Positions 1 to 6,630 of a DNA stretch of 9,686 nt are shown here, one piece after another. Source of the DNA: Bacillota bacterium (GTDB lineage: Bacteria > Bacillota > Clostridia > Oscillospirales > Ruminococcaceae); contig JAEZDF010000003.1 of NCBI GenBank assembly GCA_023429685.1, positions 1-9,686 of the forward strand. Direction: 5' to 3'. The number at the start of each line of letters is the position of its first letter. Position 1 is the stretch's first letter. The notes beneath the pieces are model-generated. The model did no database searches and had not been told where the DNA came from. It worked only from the letters and a program-made list of their open reading frames with translations. The translations under genes were made by a program, and so were the position numbers.

Positions 1-103
1 TTGCGTTATGCCGCCAAAATGCGGCTCCTAACCCACTATAAAGGCTGAGGAAAGGGGTGTCAAGCCCCTTCCCCCACTTAACGTATTGTTTTCACTCGCC
101 ACG
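1..103. other. Window-edge non-coding stretch with two small hairpins
   Basis: No gene is supported here. All plus-strand frames close early; one frame is open from the left edge to a TGA at 46-48, so the very end of an off-window gene cannot be excluded. Two inverted repeats are visible: CCGC/GCGG at 11-14 and 21-24, and AAGGGG/CCCCTT at 52-57 and 65-70. The second lies just beyond the stop of the membrane-protein gene at 104, but on the minus strand it has no T-run, so it is a poor intrinsic terminator. It may be part of a dispersed intergenic element, which cannot be judged from one copy. Confidence 0.3.
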
Positions 104-520
104 CTACATCTCGCGGGAGTATTTAGACAGATAGTAAAGTGTAACGCCTTGAATTAGTAAGTATGCAGCCACCATAACTAGCACAACTGCAAGGCCTGCG
201 TTAAGTAGTACGCAGATAAGCATCGCGGTGCCGTAGATAACGCTCATTGCGTCAAAGCCCCTTCCCTTTGCCTTGTCGCGGATGGCGGCGTTGCGCTCGT
301 CGTTTTCTTCTATCTTCTCGAGACGCAGCTGCTCGGGATGGCGATGTAGAATCAGCGCGGAAATCAGCTTTGCGATGCTCATACCCGTAAGTCCTGCACC
401 GAGTCCGAGACAAATCCCTGAAATGGTTTTGTATGCCTCGCTGTTATAATACCCACCTACAACGACTAGTCCCAGTCCGACCAACAGCAGAACACTAAAT
501 ACCACGACTGTTTTCTTCAT
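104..520 (-). CDS. Small 4-TM membrane protein paired with an XRE regulator
   Basis: A 138-aa predicted integral membrane protein. Hydrophobic segments lie at about residues 4-23, 33-58, 90-107 and 110-131. A highly charged loop (59-88) contains DERN at 74-77 followed by an IRDKAKG-like stretch. From memory, this kind of DERN/IR-KA loop occurs in small membrane proteins (DUF2178-like) encoded beside XRE regulators. The start chosen is the ATG at 520, behind a GAGGAG sequence about 10 nt upstream; a GTG one codon earlier would also fit. The first 26 nt overlap the end of the regulator gene, which implies translational coupling and a single transcript. The biochemical role is unknown. A role in membrane or stress signalling with its regulator would be inference only. 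There is no visible terminator with a T-run after the stop. Confidence 0.8.
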   Translation of the reverse strand: MKKTVVVFSVLLLVGLGLVVVGGYYNSEAYKTISGICLGLGAGLTGMSIAKLISALILHRHPEQLRLEKIEENDERNAAIRDKAKGRGFDAMSVIYGTAMLICVLLNAGLAVVLVMVAAYLLIQGVTLYYLSKYSREM

Positions 521-722
521 CACTGCCACTCTCCTCGTATAAAAAAATCTGTTCAATGGTCAAACCAAAAAAAAGCGCGATGCGAAACGCGAGTACAATC
601 GACGGGTTGTAGCGTCCGTTTTCCAGCGAGCCGATGGTCTGCCGCGAGACCCCCAGCAGGTCGGCAAGCTCCTCTTGCCGGATGCCGCGCTGTTTGCGCA
701 GCTCTTCCAGTCTGTTTTTCAT
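495..722 (-). CDS. XRE/Cro-CI family transcriptional regulator, 75 aa
   Basis: A compact DNA-binding protein that is almost entirely one HTH_3 domain (residues about 5-60). Helix 2 starts at QEELADLLGV (16-25) and the recognition helix at SRQTIGSLENG (26-36), followed by the usual Y-N-P-S (38-41). The C-terminus is a short acidic tail. The size matches the YozG-like mini-repressors that lack a ligand domain. The start is the ATG at 722, with AGAGGTGA just upstream; a longer in-frame reading would extend through the operator and promoter, so it is rejected. The gene precedes and overlaps a 4-TM membrane protein. Autoregulation is likely: a TTGACA/TACGAT promoter lies upstream and a perfect palindrome sits at about +3 to +14. 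The family call is firm; the regulon is unknown. Confidence 0.92.
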   Translation of the reverse strand: MKNRLEELRKQRGIRQEELADLLGVSRQTIGSLENGRYNPSIVLAFRIALFFGLTIEQIFLYEESGSDEENSRGI

Positions 723-744
723 TACTTCACCTCTATAAAAATGT

Positions 745-756
745 AAAGTTAACTTT
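745..756. promoter_or_regulatory. Operator-like perfect palindrome AAAGTTAACTTT
   Basis: A 12-bp perfect palindrome lies immediately downstream of the predicted start site (about 759 on the minus strand) and upstream of the ribosome binding site of the XRE gene. Its position would let a bound repressor block transcription. One flank extends it to TGTAAAGTTAACTTT, sharing TGTAAA with a second inverted repeat at 801-816. Binding by the XRE protein is inference. Confidence 0.55.
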
Positions 757-765
757 CCGTCGTTA

Positions 766-794
766 ATCGTATCACGAACGCCACGGAATGTCAA
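766..794 (-). promoter_or_regulatory. Sigma-70/SigA-type promoter of the XRE-membrane protein unit
   Basis: Reading the minus strand, TTGACA (789-794) is followed by a 17-nt spacer and TACGAT (766-771). The -35 is consensus and the -10 matches 4 of 6. The predicted start is near 759, giving a leader of about 37 nt to the ATG at 722. Confidence 0.75.
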
Positions 795-800
795 GCACGC

Positions 801-816
801 TTTACATTTGTAAATG
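801..816. repeat. Inverted repeat TTTACA-TT-TGTAAA upstream of the XRE promoter
   Basis: TTTACA at 801-806 and TGTAAA at 809-814 form an inverted repeat; an overlapping register pairs CATTT with AAATG (805-816). It lies just upstream of the -35 box, with its centre about 57 bp from the centre of the 745-756 palindrome, and shares the TTTACA/TGTAAA half-site. It could be a second regulator site. Confidence 0.4.
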
Positions 817-856
817 AAACAAAAAGATGACCTGAGTGCGACAATGCCCTCAGGTC
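817..856 (-). terminator. Rho-independent terminator of the GHL10-amidase gene
   Basis: On the minus strand GACCTGAG (849-856) pairs perfectly with CTCAGGTC (829-836) across a 12-nt loop, followed by ATC, a run of five T (821-825) and GTTT. It lies about 50 nt beyond the stop codon at 909 and separates this gene from the XRE promoter. Confidence 0.8.
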
Positions 857-908
857 AAACTATGTTACTGCCAGTACGTTTATGACGCAACGCAAAAAAT
901 ACAGCGGT

Positions 909-3833
909 TTATACGCTTGCGAGTACCCCTTGTGCGATTGCGTACGCGGCGCGGTCGATGTCTTGGGATGAAAGCATCTGCTCGTATTCCGAGGGATTAG
1001 ACAAAAAGCCCAACTCGCACAGCACCGAGGGCGCGTAGTAGGTACGCGTCACCACATAGGTGGAGCGGTATATGTCCCGCGCCTTGCGTCCTGTTTGGCT
1101 CGACAGCTGGTTGAGCAGGTTGCGCGCGAGACCGGAAGAGCCAGGCGTATAGTAATAGATCTCCACGCCGGTGGATTTACTGGAGTTTGCCGATTCTGCC
1201 GTGCTGTTAAAATGCACCGACACAAAGAAGTCTGCCTTTACCCGTTCGCCAAGCCCCGCCCGGTCGGCTTGGGTTACGCCGTTGTCGCTCTGGCGGGTCA
1301 GATACACCTGCGCGCCAAGCTCCTGTAGGTAGGCGCGCGCCTTTTGGGCAACGGCAAGGGTCAGGTGTTTTTCCATCGCGCCGTTATCCCCCACAGGACC
1401 CAACGCGCCGGGGTCGACCCCGCCGTGCCCTGGGTCGAGCACCACGGTGATGCCGCCGAGCGGCTTATCTACACTGCCTGATTTCGCGGGTGCCTTTTTA
1501 AAGTACAGCACCGCGTCGCTGCCGCGGTAGCTTACGCTGTAGCCCCATACCGACGCGCCGCTTTTCACGGTAAAGGTGGCGGTCTGCCCGCTAACGGTAC
1601 AGGAGGAGAACAGCCCGCTCCCCGAAACATCAAAGCCGGTTAGCCCTTTTATGTTGTACAGAGACACGTTTACCTCGCTGCCCGAACGGGAGAATGCAAA
1701 CGGAATGCCCGCTGCACCCTTTAGTACATAGCCTTCGCCGTCGTTGTCTTTTTCCAGCGTTATGCCCTTTAGCTGGGGGGCGGCAACCGTTTCGCCCTCC
1801 ACCATCGTCACGGCGGATTTCTTTACATACCCGCCCATCGAAAGCTTAAACATGGTGTCGGTCTCGTCTGTGACGTAGTCGGTGGTATCCTTGCGCAGGT
1901 TGGTGATCGAGTCGGTGCCGTCGCCGGTCTTGTAAATAAGGGTGATGTCATCGACCATGCGAACCGAGGCGGTGGTGTCTGCCCCGACGTAGAACAGATC
2001 CCCCGAGGAGGTAAACCGTGTGGTGTTACCGCCATACTGCAGTTTATAGGTCACCTTGCCAAGGTTTGTGGTACGGGTCTCGGCGTAATCGCCGCTTACC
2101 AAGAGGGTCCCCTTATAGGTGGCGGGTACCCCGTTTTCGGCTGTGGCTGCTACCTGCTTTAGCGTGCATACGCTGTCACCGATGCTTGCGGTCACAACGC
2201 CGCCCGACGGCGCGATGCATTTTACCTCGTAGCTCTGCCCGCTCTTTACCACGCCCATCGAGGACGGCTGCATCGAGCCTTGGTTTATCTTTGTAATCTT
2301 GTTTACACCCGTGCTTGCCGACGCACGCTTGATGGTGCGGGTGATGGTCTTATCGCCCTGTGTAACCGTCACGGTGGTGCTGCCCACGGGGATATCCAAG
2401 AACACGCCGAAGGTGCCGCCCGGAGCGCGATTTGTCACCAGCTCGCCGTTCACGTATAGATCTCGGTTGGGGTTTGAGGAGCCCATTAAAAAGTAGGTGG
2501 CTGTGCTTACTGATATGTTACCGCTTGGGCGGGTAACGGCCAGCTTGCCGCTGACGGTAAACGAGCTGGTGCGGTCGCTTACTGTGCTGTCAAGGTACAT
2601 CCTCGACAGCCTGCCGAACAGGTCAAGGGGGTTTGTCATCAGCGAGGTGCTGTCGCTGTACACATGCCCGTCGCTGTAGTTGCTGCGCGCCATCATAATC
2701 TGGTACATCAGCTCGGACGGGTCCATATAGCTACCGCCGCTCTGCGTGATATCGCCAAGTGCCGCGCTGTTTATGGCGGGCATCAGCAGTACCGGCGTAC
2801 CGTAGGTGGCGTCCTTCCACCCCTCTATTCGGGTCTTGTAGTCGTCTGCGCCGTACCCGATGGCGGTGTACAATCGCGGAATGATATAGTCGATGATGCC
2901 GCTGCTAATCCAAGCTGCGATGTCGTAGCTGTTATCAAGCGTATACGCGTCGCTTGTGGCGGTAACGCCAAAAAACACCGACTTGTCGGCAGCGGCGACC
3001 CGTTTGGAGACCTCACTGACCAGCGTGGTCACGTTGTTTTGGCGAAACTCGTCAATTGAGCTTCCGCCGCCGTATTTGGCGTAGGACTTCGTATCGTCCA
3101 AATTTTTGGGGTACACATCGGTCTCGAGCAAAACGCCATCGATGGGATACCCTGCCACAAGCTCGGCGGCGGCATCCGCAAACAGCGTTCTGACGGCGGG
3201 GTTTGCGATATCGTAGTATTTTGCGCCGCTGTCGCCGTTAATCAGATACTCGGGGTGCTGCGCGGCAGGACTTTTTGCACTGAGGCTATTCTGGGGCAGA
3301 TTATCCCCCCTTGCAGAGGAAAGCTGCGGCGGAACGTACCCTTGGGTCGGATCCACATAACGACTGAACGTCTCAAGGTCCTCGCTGTTCGGTGTACCAA
3401 GTGTCGCGCGCACCGGGTCTATCCACGCAAAGACCCGTATGCCACGCTTTGCCGCGGCGGAGCACAGATAGCGCAGCGGGTCAAACGTCAAATCTGAGCC
3501 CTGCTTGCCGGTGAGGTAATACGAAACGGGTAACACCTTTGAATTATAAAGCGCGTCCCCCGAGGCGCACACCTTAAAGAATACGGCACTTAGCTTGTTT
3601 TGTGCCGCAAAGGTTAAAAGCTCATCAAGCTCCTTTTTTAAGGATGATTCGCTGAGCCCGGGTGCGGACGGAAAGTCCTTGTTATGAAAAGAGTCCACAA
3701 ACACGCCGCGCAGCTCTTTGCCGCCCAGCGTTTTTTGCGAGGTGTCCGTCTCTGCAAAAACGATTGTCCCACAGGATAGCAGGATACCGACCGCCATAAC
3801 CCCCGCTAAAAGTCTCATCAGTCGCTTTGCCAT
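909..3833 (-). CDS. Exported GHL10 glycosidase-like / N-acetylmuramoyl-L-alanine amidase fusion
   Basis: A 974-aa secreted cell-wall enzyme. Residues 1-27 form a signal peptide (VFA|E); LLSC at 18-21 could instead act as a lipobox. Residues about 39-385 match the GHL10/DUF187 glycosidase-like family (YngK, DigH): RGVFVDS near 42-48, FAWIDPVR at 135-142, IDYIIPRLY at 314-322. Residues about 430-790 are beta-rich: an Ig-like segment near 435-505, an SH3-like stretch ending GYVKKSAV (668-675), and another beta region. Residues 795-972 form a zinc Amidase_3 domain with H803 (DPGHGG), E821, H874 (SVHFN) and catalytic E940 (CELGFLSNP). It should cut the bond between MurNAc and the stem peptide outside the membrane. 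The ATG at 3833 follows GAGGAGG by 7 nt. The gene appears monocistronic with a terminator. The amidase assignment is firm; the GHL10 activity is unproven because its usual DD motif is altered (E237-T-D239). Confidence 0.93.
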   Translation of the reverse strand: MAKRLMRLLAGVMAVGILLSCGTIVFAETDTSQKTLGGKELRGVFVDSFHNKDFPSAPGLSESSLKKELDELLTFAAQNKLSAVFFKVCASGDALYNSKVLPVSYYLTGKQGSDLTFDPLRYLCSAAAKRGIRVFAWIDPVRATLGTPNSEDLETFSRYVDPTQGYVPPQLSSARGDNLPQNSLSAKSPAAQHPEYLINGDSGAKYYDIANPAVRTLFADAAAELVAGYPIDGVLLETDVYPKNLDDTKSYAKYGGGSSIDEFRQNNVTTLVSEVSKRVAAADKSVFFGVTATSDAYTLDNSYDIAAWISSGIIDYIIPRLYTAIGYGADDYKTRIEGWKDATYGTPVLLMPAINSAALGDITQSGGSYMDPSELMYQIMMARSNYSDGHVYSDSTSLMTNPLDLFGRLSRMYLDSTVSDRTSSFTVSGKLAVTRPSGNISVSTATYFLMGSSNPNRDLYVNGELVTNRAPGGTFGVFLDIPVGSTTVTVTQGDKTITRTIKRASASTGVNKITKINQGSMQPSSMGVVKSGQSYEVKCIAPSGGVVTASIGDSVCTLKQVAATAENGVPATYKGTLLVSGDYAETRTTNLGKVTYKLQYGGNTTRFTSSGDLFYVGADTTASVRMVDDITLIYKTGDGTDSITNLRKDTTDYVTDETDTMFKLSMGGYVKKSAVTMVEGETVAAPQLKGITLEKDNDGEGYVLKGAAGIPFAFSRSGSEVNVSLYNIKGLTGFDVSGSGLFSSCTVSGQTATFTVKSGASVWGYSVSYRGSDAVLYFKKAPAKSGSVDKPLGGITVVLDPGHGGVDPGALGPVGDNGAMEKHLTLAVAQKARAYLQELGAQVYLTRQSDNGVTQADRAGLGERVKADFFVSVHFNSTAESANSSKSTGVEIYYYTPGSSGLARNLLNQLSSQTGRKARDIYRSTYVVTRTYYAPSVLCELGFLSNPSEYEQMLSSQDIDRAAYAIAQGVLASV

Positions 3834-3874
3834 CTTGTGTCCTCCTCAAGTGGTAAACTATTCTTATATAACCA

Positions 3875-3888
3875 GTGTATATTTACAC
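3875..3888. repeat. Inverted repeat GTGTA-TATT-TACAC in the amidase leader
   Basis: A 5-bp inverted repeat with a 4-nt centre sits about 40 nt upstream of the amidase start codon. It could be a regulator site or part of the 5' leader. There is no direct evidence of function. Confidence 0.3.
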
Positions 3889-3945
3889 GCATAATACTGC
3901 GCGCAATGTGACAAAAACCCAGTTATTTCTACTATATATAATGTC

Positions 3946-3974
3946 ATCATACCACATTTATTCGTCGGGTTCAG
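3946..3974 (-). promoter_or_regulatory. Candidate extended -10 promoter for the amidase gene
   Basis: On the minus strand TATGAT (3946-3951) is preceded by TGG, an extended -10 element. A weak -35, CTGAAC (3969-3974), lies 17 nt further upstream. The implied leader is about 105 nt. The region is A/T-rich and other promoters are possible. Confidence 0.35.
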
Positions 3975-4017
3975 CCCTTTAAGGACATTTTACATAACCC
4001 GCCGACATTTTTCTACG

Positions 4018-4047
4018 TTGACGCGCACCGCGGCAAAGGGGTATAAT
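4018..4047 (+). promoter_or_regulatory. Promoter of the 4100-4699 lipoprotein gene
   Basis: TTGACG (4018-4023), an 18-nt spacer and consensus TATAAT (4042-4047). The predicted start is near 4054, so the in-frame ATG at 4046 lies inside the -10 box and cannot be the translation start. This supports the downstream ATG at 4100. Confidence 0.75.
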
Positions 4048-4099
4048 GGAAATGAAGGCAAGCACACTGCCACCCTGCTTTACGAGGAGGTTACCCCCT

Positions 4100-4699
4100 A
4101 TGCGTCGATTTGTACCAGCCTGCATCACGCTGTTATGCGTGTTCGCGGTGTTTTTAAGCGGATGTTCCGATACGCAGGCCGCTGTGACTGTCGGGGAGCA
4201 AGACGGCGTAGAGCGCAGCTTTGCTCAGGTTTATACGCTGCGTTTTCCCGAACTATACTCGCAGTACGCCCAGCGCGGCGTGTTTGCGACGTCCGAGACC
4301 GAGAACGGGCAGGAGCAGGACACAACACCCTATGTGCACAAGCTGTACGCCGATTTTATGCCCTATGAGTCCCTTGACCAAATTCAAGCACTCGAGCTTG
4401 CGGACGACGAGATGAGCGAGCAGCAGTACAACGAGCAGCTTACCGCCGTATACGATTCGCTTCGGGTGGTGTTTGTGGTTACGGTGTACGAAAAAAATCA
4501 GATACCAAGCGACGTAGACGTTTCTTCGATAACCGGTTTTGCAAACAACACCCTGCTTGGCGAGTGGGGGGATTACCTGTGCTACGCAAGCACTCCCGTG
4601 CGTGACGAAAGCGATATGTCAGAGCAGAGTCTTAACGCCTACCGCGCACTGTACGGCGGCATTCAGGAGATATTTGACAGCATCCGCCCGCTAGCTTGA
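4100..4699 (+). CDS. Putative lipoprotein of unknown function, 199 aa
   Basis: I do not recognise a family. The N-terminus is a typical lipoprotein signal: positive MRR, hydrophobic core, then lipobox LSGC with the lipidated Cys at 22. The mature part, about 177 aa, is acidic and apparently soluble, with many Glu, Gln, Tyr and Asp and no further membrane segment; it should sit on the outer face of the membrane. The ATG at 4100 follows GAGGAGG (4084-4090) by 9 nt and lies about 46 nt after the predicted transcription start. It is an isolated single-gene unit: divergent from the amidase gene, convergent with the GNAT gene, with its own promoter and terminator. Apart from the gene entering at the right edge, it is the only plus-strand gene in the window. 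The sequence does not reveal a function. Confidence 0.85.
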   Translation: MRRFVPACITLLCVFAVFLSGCSDTQAAVTVGEQDGVERSFAQVYTLRFPELYSQYAQRGVFATSETENGQEQDTTPYVHKLYADFMPYESLDQIQALELADDEMSEQQYNEQLTAVYDSLRVVFVVTVYEKNQIPSDVDVSSITGFANNTLLGEWGDYLCYASTPVRDESDMSEQSLNAYRALYGGIQEIFDSIRPLA

Positions 4700-4715
4700 T
4701 GAGACTTAATTGCAT

Positions 4716-4755
4716 AAACAGTGCCCTTACGAGACGATCGTAAGGGCACTGTTTT
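4716..4755. terminator. Perfect 17-bp stem terminator between convergent genes
   Basis: 4716-4732 pairs perfectly with 4738-4754 around a 5-nt loop (GACGA). On the plus strand the stem ends in GTTTT; on the minus strand it ends in a TTTAT tail. It lies 17 nt beyond the lipoprotein stop and just beyond the GNAT stop, so it probably serves both convergent genes, more strongly on the plus strand. Confidence 0.8.
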
Positions 4756-4764
4756 GCTGATTGT

Positions 4765-5043
4765 CTATTTGGGGGCAAGCACATCCGCGTAATCGGGGTT
4801 CTTCTCAAACCATTTAACCGCGTACGAGCAGGTTGGCAGCGCCTTCTTTTGATTGGCGCGCAGGGCATCGGCTGCTGCTTTGAGCAATCGGGCGGCTACA
4901 CCCTGCCCGCGCAGGCTGTCGTCCACAAAGGTGTGGTTGATGTTGACGACAGAATCGGACACAGCTGGAAAGGTGACCTCTGCAAGCAGACTGCCCGTAT
5001 CGTCCACGAGGTAGATTCGGTTTTGCTCCTGTTTAAAATCCAT
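4765..5043 (-). CDS. Small YjdJ-type GNAT N-acetyltransferase
   Basis: A 92-aa minimal GNAT-fold protein resembling the YjdJ/Acetyltransf_CG group. Evidence is the family-like opening MDFKQEQNRIYL, a central strand ending in NINHTFVD (34-41), the acetyl-CoA pyrophosphate-binding loop DDSLRGQGVAARLL (41-54), and the C-terminal PTCSYAVKWFEKNP (70-83), where a Cys is usual in this family. Substrates for the group are largely unknown. The start at 5043 is preferred because the protein then begins like its relatives and AAAGGA lies 11 nt upstream. An ATG four codons earlier (5055) is possible, but its only purine-rich stretch abuts the codon. The gene follows the superoxide dismutase gene on the same strand with a 64-nt gap and no terminator, so co-transcription is plausible. 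A TTGACA at 5106-5111 has no convincing -10. Confidence 0.85.
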   Translation of the reverse strand: MDFKQEQNRIYLVDDTGSLLAEVTFPAVSDSVVNINHTFVDDSLRGQGVAARLLKAAADALRANQKKALPTCSYAVKWFEKNPDYADVLAPK

Positions 5044-5107
5044 GGCTTTTTGCATCCTTTCTTCTATTGTTCTGTTAATGTAAGCCTACTTCACAACCGG
5101 CGTGTTG

Positions 5108-5752
5108 TCAACAGACTGAGCCCTTGATGCACGCCTCGTACCGCTCTGAGACCTCCTGCCAATTGATGACGGAGAACCAGTTGTCTATGTACTCGGCGCG
5201 ACGGTTTTGGTATTTGAGGTAGTAGGCGTGCTCCCATACATCAAGCAGCAGAATTGGGCATACCCCCGACGCAAACGGCACATCCTGATTGGCGGTGGTC
5301 GCTATGGTAAGCCATCCGCCGTGGCATACCACCAGCCATGCCCACCCCGAACCAAACCGCCCGAGGGCGGCAGCCTTAAAGCGTTCCTGCCATCTGTCAT
5401 ACGACCCGAAGCTGCGGCATATGGCTTGCAGCAACGCCCCTTGCGGTTTTTGCCCCTGAGCGGGTGCCATCAGCGAGAAAAACAGGTCGTGGTTATACAC
5501 CCCGCCGCCATTGTTGCGCACCGATTCGCGCACCTGCTCGGGCAGGGTCTCCCACCGCGCAAGCAACGCGCTTAACGGAACACTCTGTAGTGATGGACAC
5601 CCTGCAAGTGCCTTATTCAGGTTATCCACATAGGTTTGCAGATGCTTATCGTGGTGCAGGTGCATGGTTTCTTCGTCAATGTACGGCTCGAGCGCGTCGT
5701 AAGCATACGGCAGCGGAATCAACTGATAGGGGTAACATTGGTTCATACTCAA
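5108..5752 (-). CDS. Superoxide dismutase, Fe/Mn family, probably Mn-type
   Basis: A 214-aa enzyme that converts superoxide to hydrogen peroxide and oxygen. The fold is recognisable from PLPYAYDALEP (13-23), HLHHDKHLQTYV (31-42), YNHDLFF (86-92), GSGWAWL (134-140) and LDVWEHAYYLKYQN (170-183). Metal ligands are H33, H88, D171 and H175; second-shell residues include H37 and Y41. Gln at 156 in TANQD together with Gly near 82-84 points to the Mn-type. Oddities: Val85 replaces the first His of the usual HxNH motif, and Phe92 replaces the Trp usual after NHSLF. There is no signal peptide. The start is a TTG at 5752, well spaced (about 9 nt) from AAGGAGAG; the ATG two codons later lies too far from it. 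A weak upstream promoter (TATACT -10) is possible. The gene probably heads a unit with the GNAT gene. Confidence 0.95.
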   Translation of the reverse strand: MSMNQCYPYQLIPLPYAYDALEPYIDEETMHLHHDKHLQTYVDNLNKALAGCPSLQSVPLSALLARWETLPEQVRESVRNNGGGVYNHDLFFSLMAPAQGQKPQGALLQAICRSFGSYDRWQERFKAAALGRFGSGWAWLVVCHGGWLTIATTANQDVPFASGVCPILLLDVWEHAYYLKYQNRRAEYIDNWFSVINWQEVSERYEACIKGSVC

Positions 5753-5851
5753 AATAGTTCACTCTCCTTATACCCCAGTATATGTTTGTCCGCTTTTAAA
5801 GTTGACCAATTTAACCCACTTTTTAATCTGCCACCTTACGTTTTGAACGGT

Positions 5852-5894
5852 AAAAAAAGCCGCCCTAAGGACATAGCTTCGTCCAAAGGGCGGC
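5852..5894 (-). terminator. Rho-independent terminator after the LolA-like lipoprotein gene
   Basis: On the minus strand GCCGCCCT (5887-5894) pairs with AGGGCGGC (5859-5866). The stem continues with GGAC/GTCC after a two-base internal mismatch and closes with an 8-nt loop. It is followed directly by seven T (5852-5858). It lies 29 nt past the stop at 5923 and probably ends the unit. Confidence 0.88.
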
Positions 5895-5922
5895 GTATTG
5901 CCGCAAGATTATGATAATGCAG

Positions 5923-6447
5923 TCAGCTTAAAAAGTTAAAATTGTAAAACTCAAGGCTCAGCTCATCCTCTGGGATGGCAAGCGAAAGCGCGTTGCCGTT
6001 TTCGCGGTCTAAAATCAGCTCAAACTGCGTGCCCTCGGTCTGCCCGAGTATCTTTATCGCCTTGCCGGTATCCTCTATGCTCACGCCACGTTCGGCGAGC
6101 GATGCGTTTAGGGACGAGATAAGCAAGGACGAGAGCGCCTGCCCGGGAACCGAATCGGGGTTGACCGAGAAGCTTAGCTTGCCGTAATTGACCGTGACAA
6201 GGTCGCCGGTGTAATCAAACGACAAGTCCTTCAGCGTGTCGGGGCTTGCAAAGGTCACAACGCAGCGTTGCTGCTCCTTAATCATCTCAACATCCGCCTT
6301 GATGTCTTGGTACTGTACCACCGCGCGGGTGTTAAAGGAAGCTGAGGACAGGTTTTCAGTTGCCTTTTCGGGGTCTGGTCTCGAAGCGGAGCACGCAGTC
6401 AGGGTCAGTAATACAGCCAGTGCGACAGATGCAAGTATCCTTTTCAC
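5923..6447 (-). CDS. Putative LolA-like lipoprotein, GTG start
   Basis: A 174-aa protein with a lipoprotein signal (basic MKR, hydrophobic core, LTAC with the lipidated Cys at 19). The mature part alternates short polar and hydrophobic stretches, ending in a Phe/Asn-rich tail (EFYNFNFLS), consistent with the half-barrel LolA-like fold of clostridial and bacillar membrane lipoproteins. That fold is my inference. The start is GTG at 6447, 10 nt after AAAGGAGG; an upstream in-frame ATG would add 30 residues before the signal peptide and is rejected. An out-of-frame ATG-CCG-TGA (6444-6452) lies between the ribosome binding site and the GTG. The gene follows nnr by 183 nt without an obvious terminator and ends in a strong one. 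B. subtilis has lipoprotein gene ydcC beside acpS, and C. difficile GerS is LolA-like, which supports a related role. Confidence 0.75.
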   Translation of the reverse strand: MKRILASVALAVLLTLTACSASRPDPEKATENLSSASFNTRAVVQYQDIKADVEMIKEQQRCVVTFASPDTLKDLSFDYTGDLVTVNYGKLSFSVNPDSVPGQALSSLLISSLNASLAERGVSIEDTGKAIKILGQTEGTQFELILDRENGNALSLAIPEDELSLEFYNFNFLS

Positions 6448-6630
6448 GGCATAGCACCCTCCTTTCGGGGTAGCGGCTTCCTTGGCGGTATTCTCTATAA
6501 ATACCCGCAAATCAAACAATAAAGCCAAAAACGCCACAATCCACAGAACAACCCATGTAATCTGAACGGGTAAAACGTTTCATGTCAGGCAGACATCTTA
6601 TGTCGCACACCGCTAGGTAACGCACGACGG

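Noticed and set aside
2664..3059. Plus-strand open frame antisense to the GHL10 domain (131 codons)
   Set aside because: It is a shadow of the amidase gene with no ribosome binding site or recognisable motif.
4046..4099. Upstream ATG at 4046 as the start of the orphan lipoprotein
   Set aside because: It overlaps the TATAAT box, precedes the predicted transcription start, has no ribosome binding site, and would place 18 residues before a normal lipoprotein signal.
5207..5575. Plus-strand open frames antisense to the superoxide dismutase gene
   Set aside because: The minus-strand frame carries all metal ligands and family motifs; the antisense frames have none.
6582..6596. Short inverted repeat ATGTC-AGGCA-GACAT downstream of nnr as a terminator
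   Set aside because: The stem is only 5 bp and has no T-run on the minus strand, so it does not support a transcription end between nnr and the lipoprotein gene.
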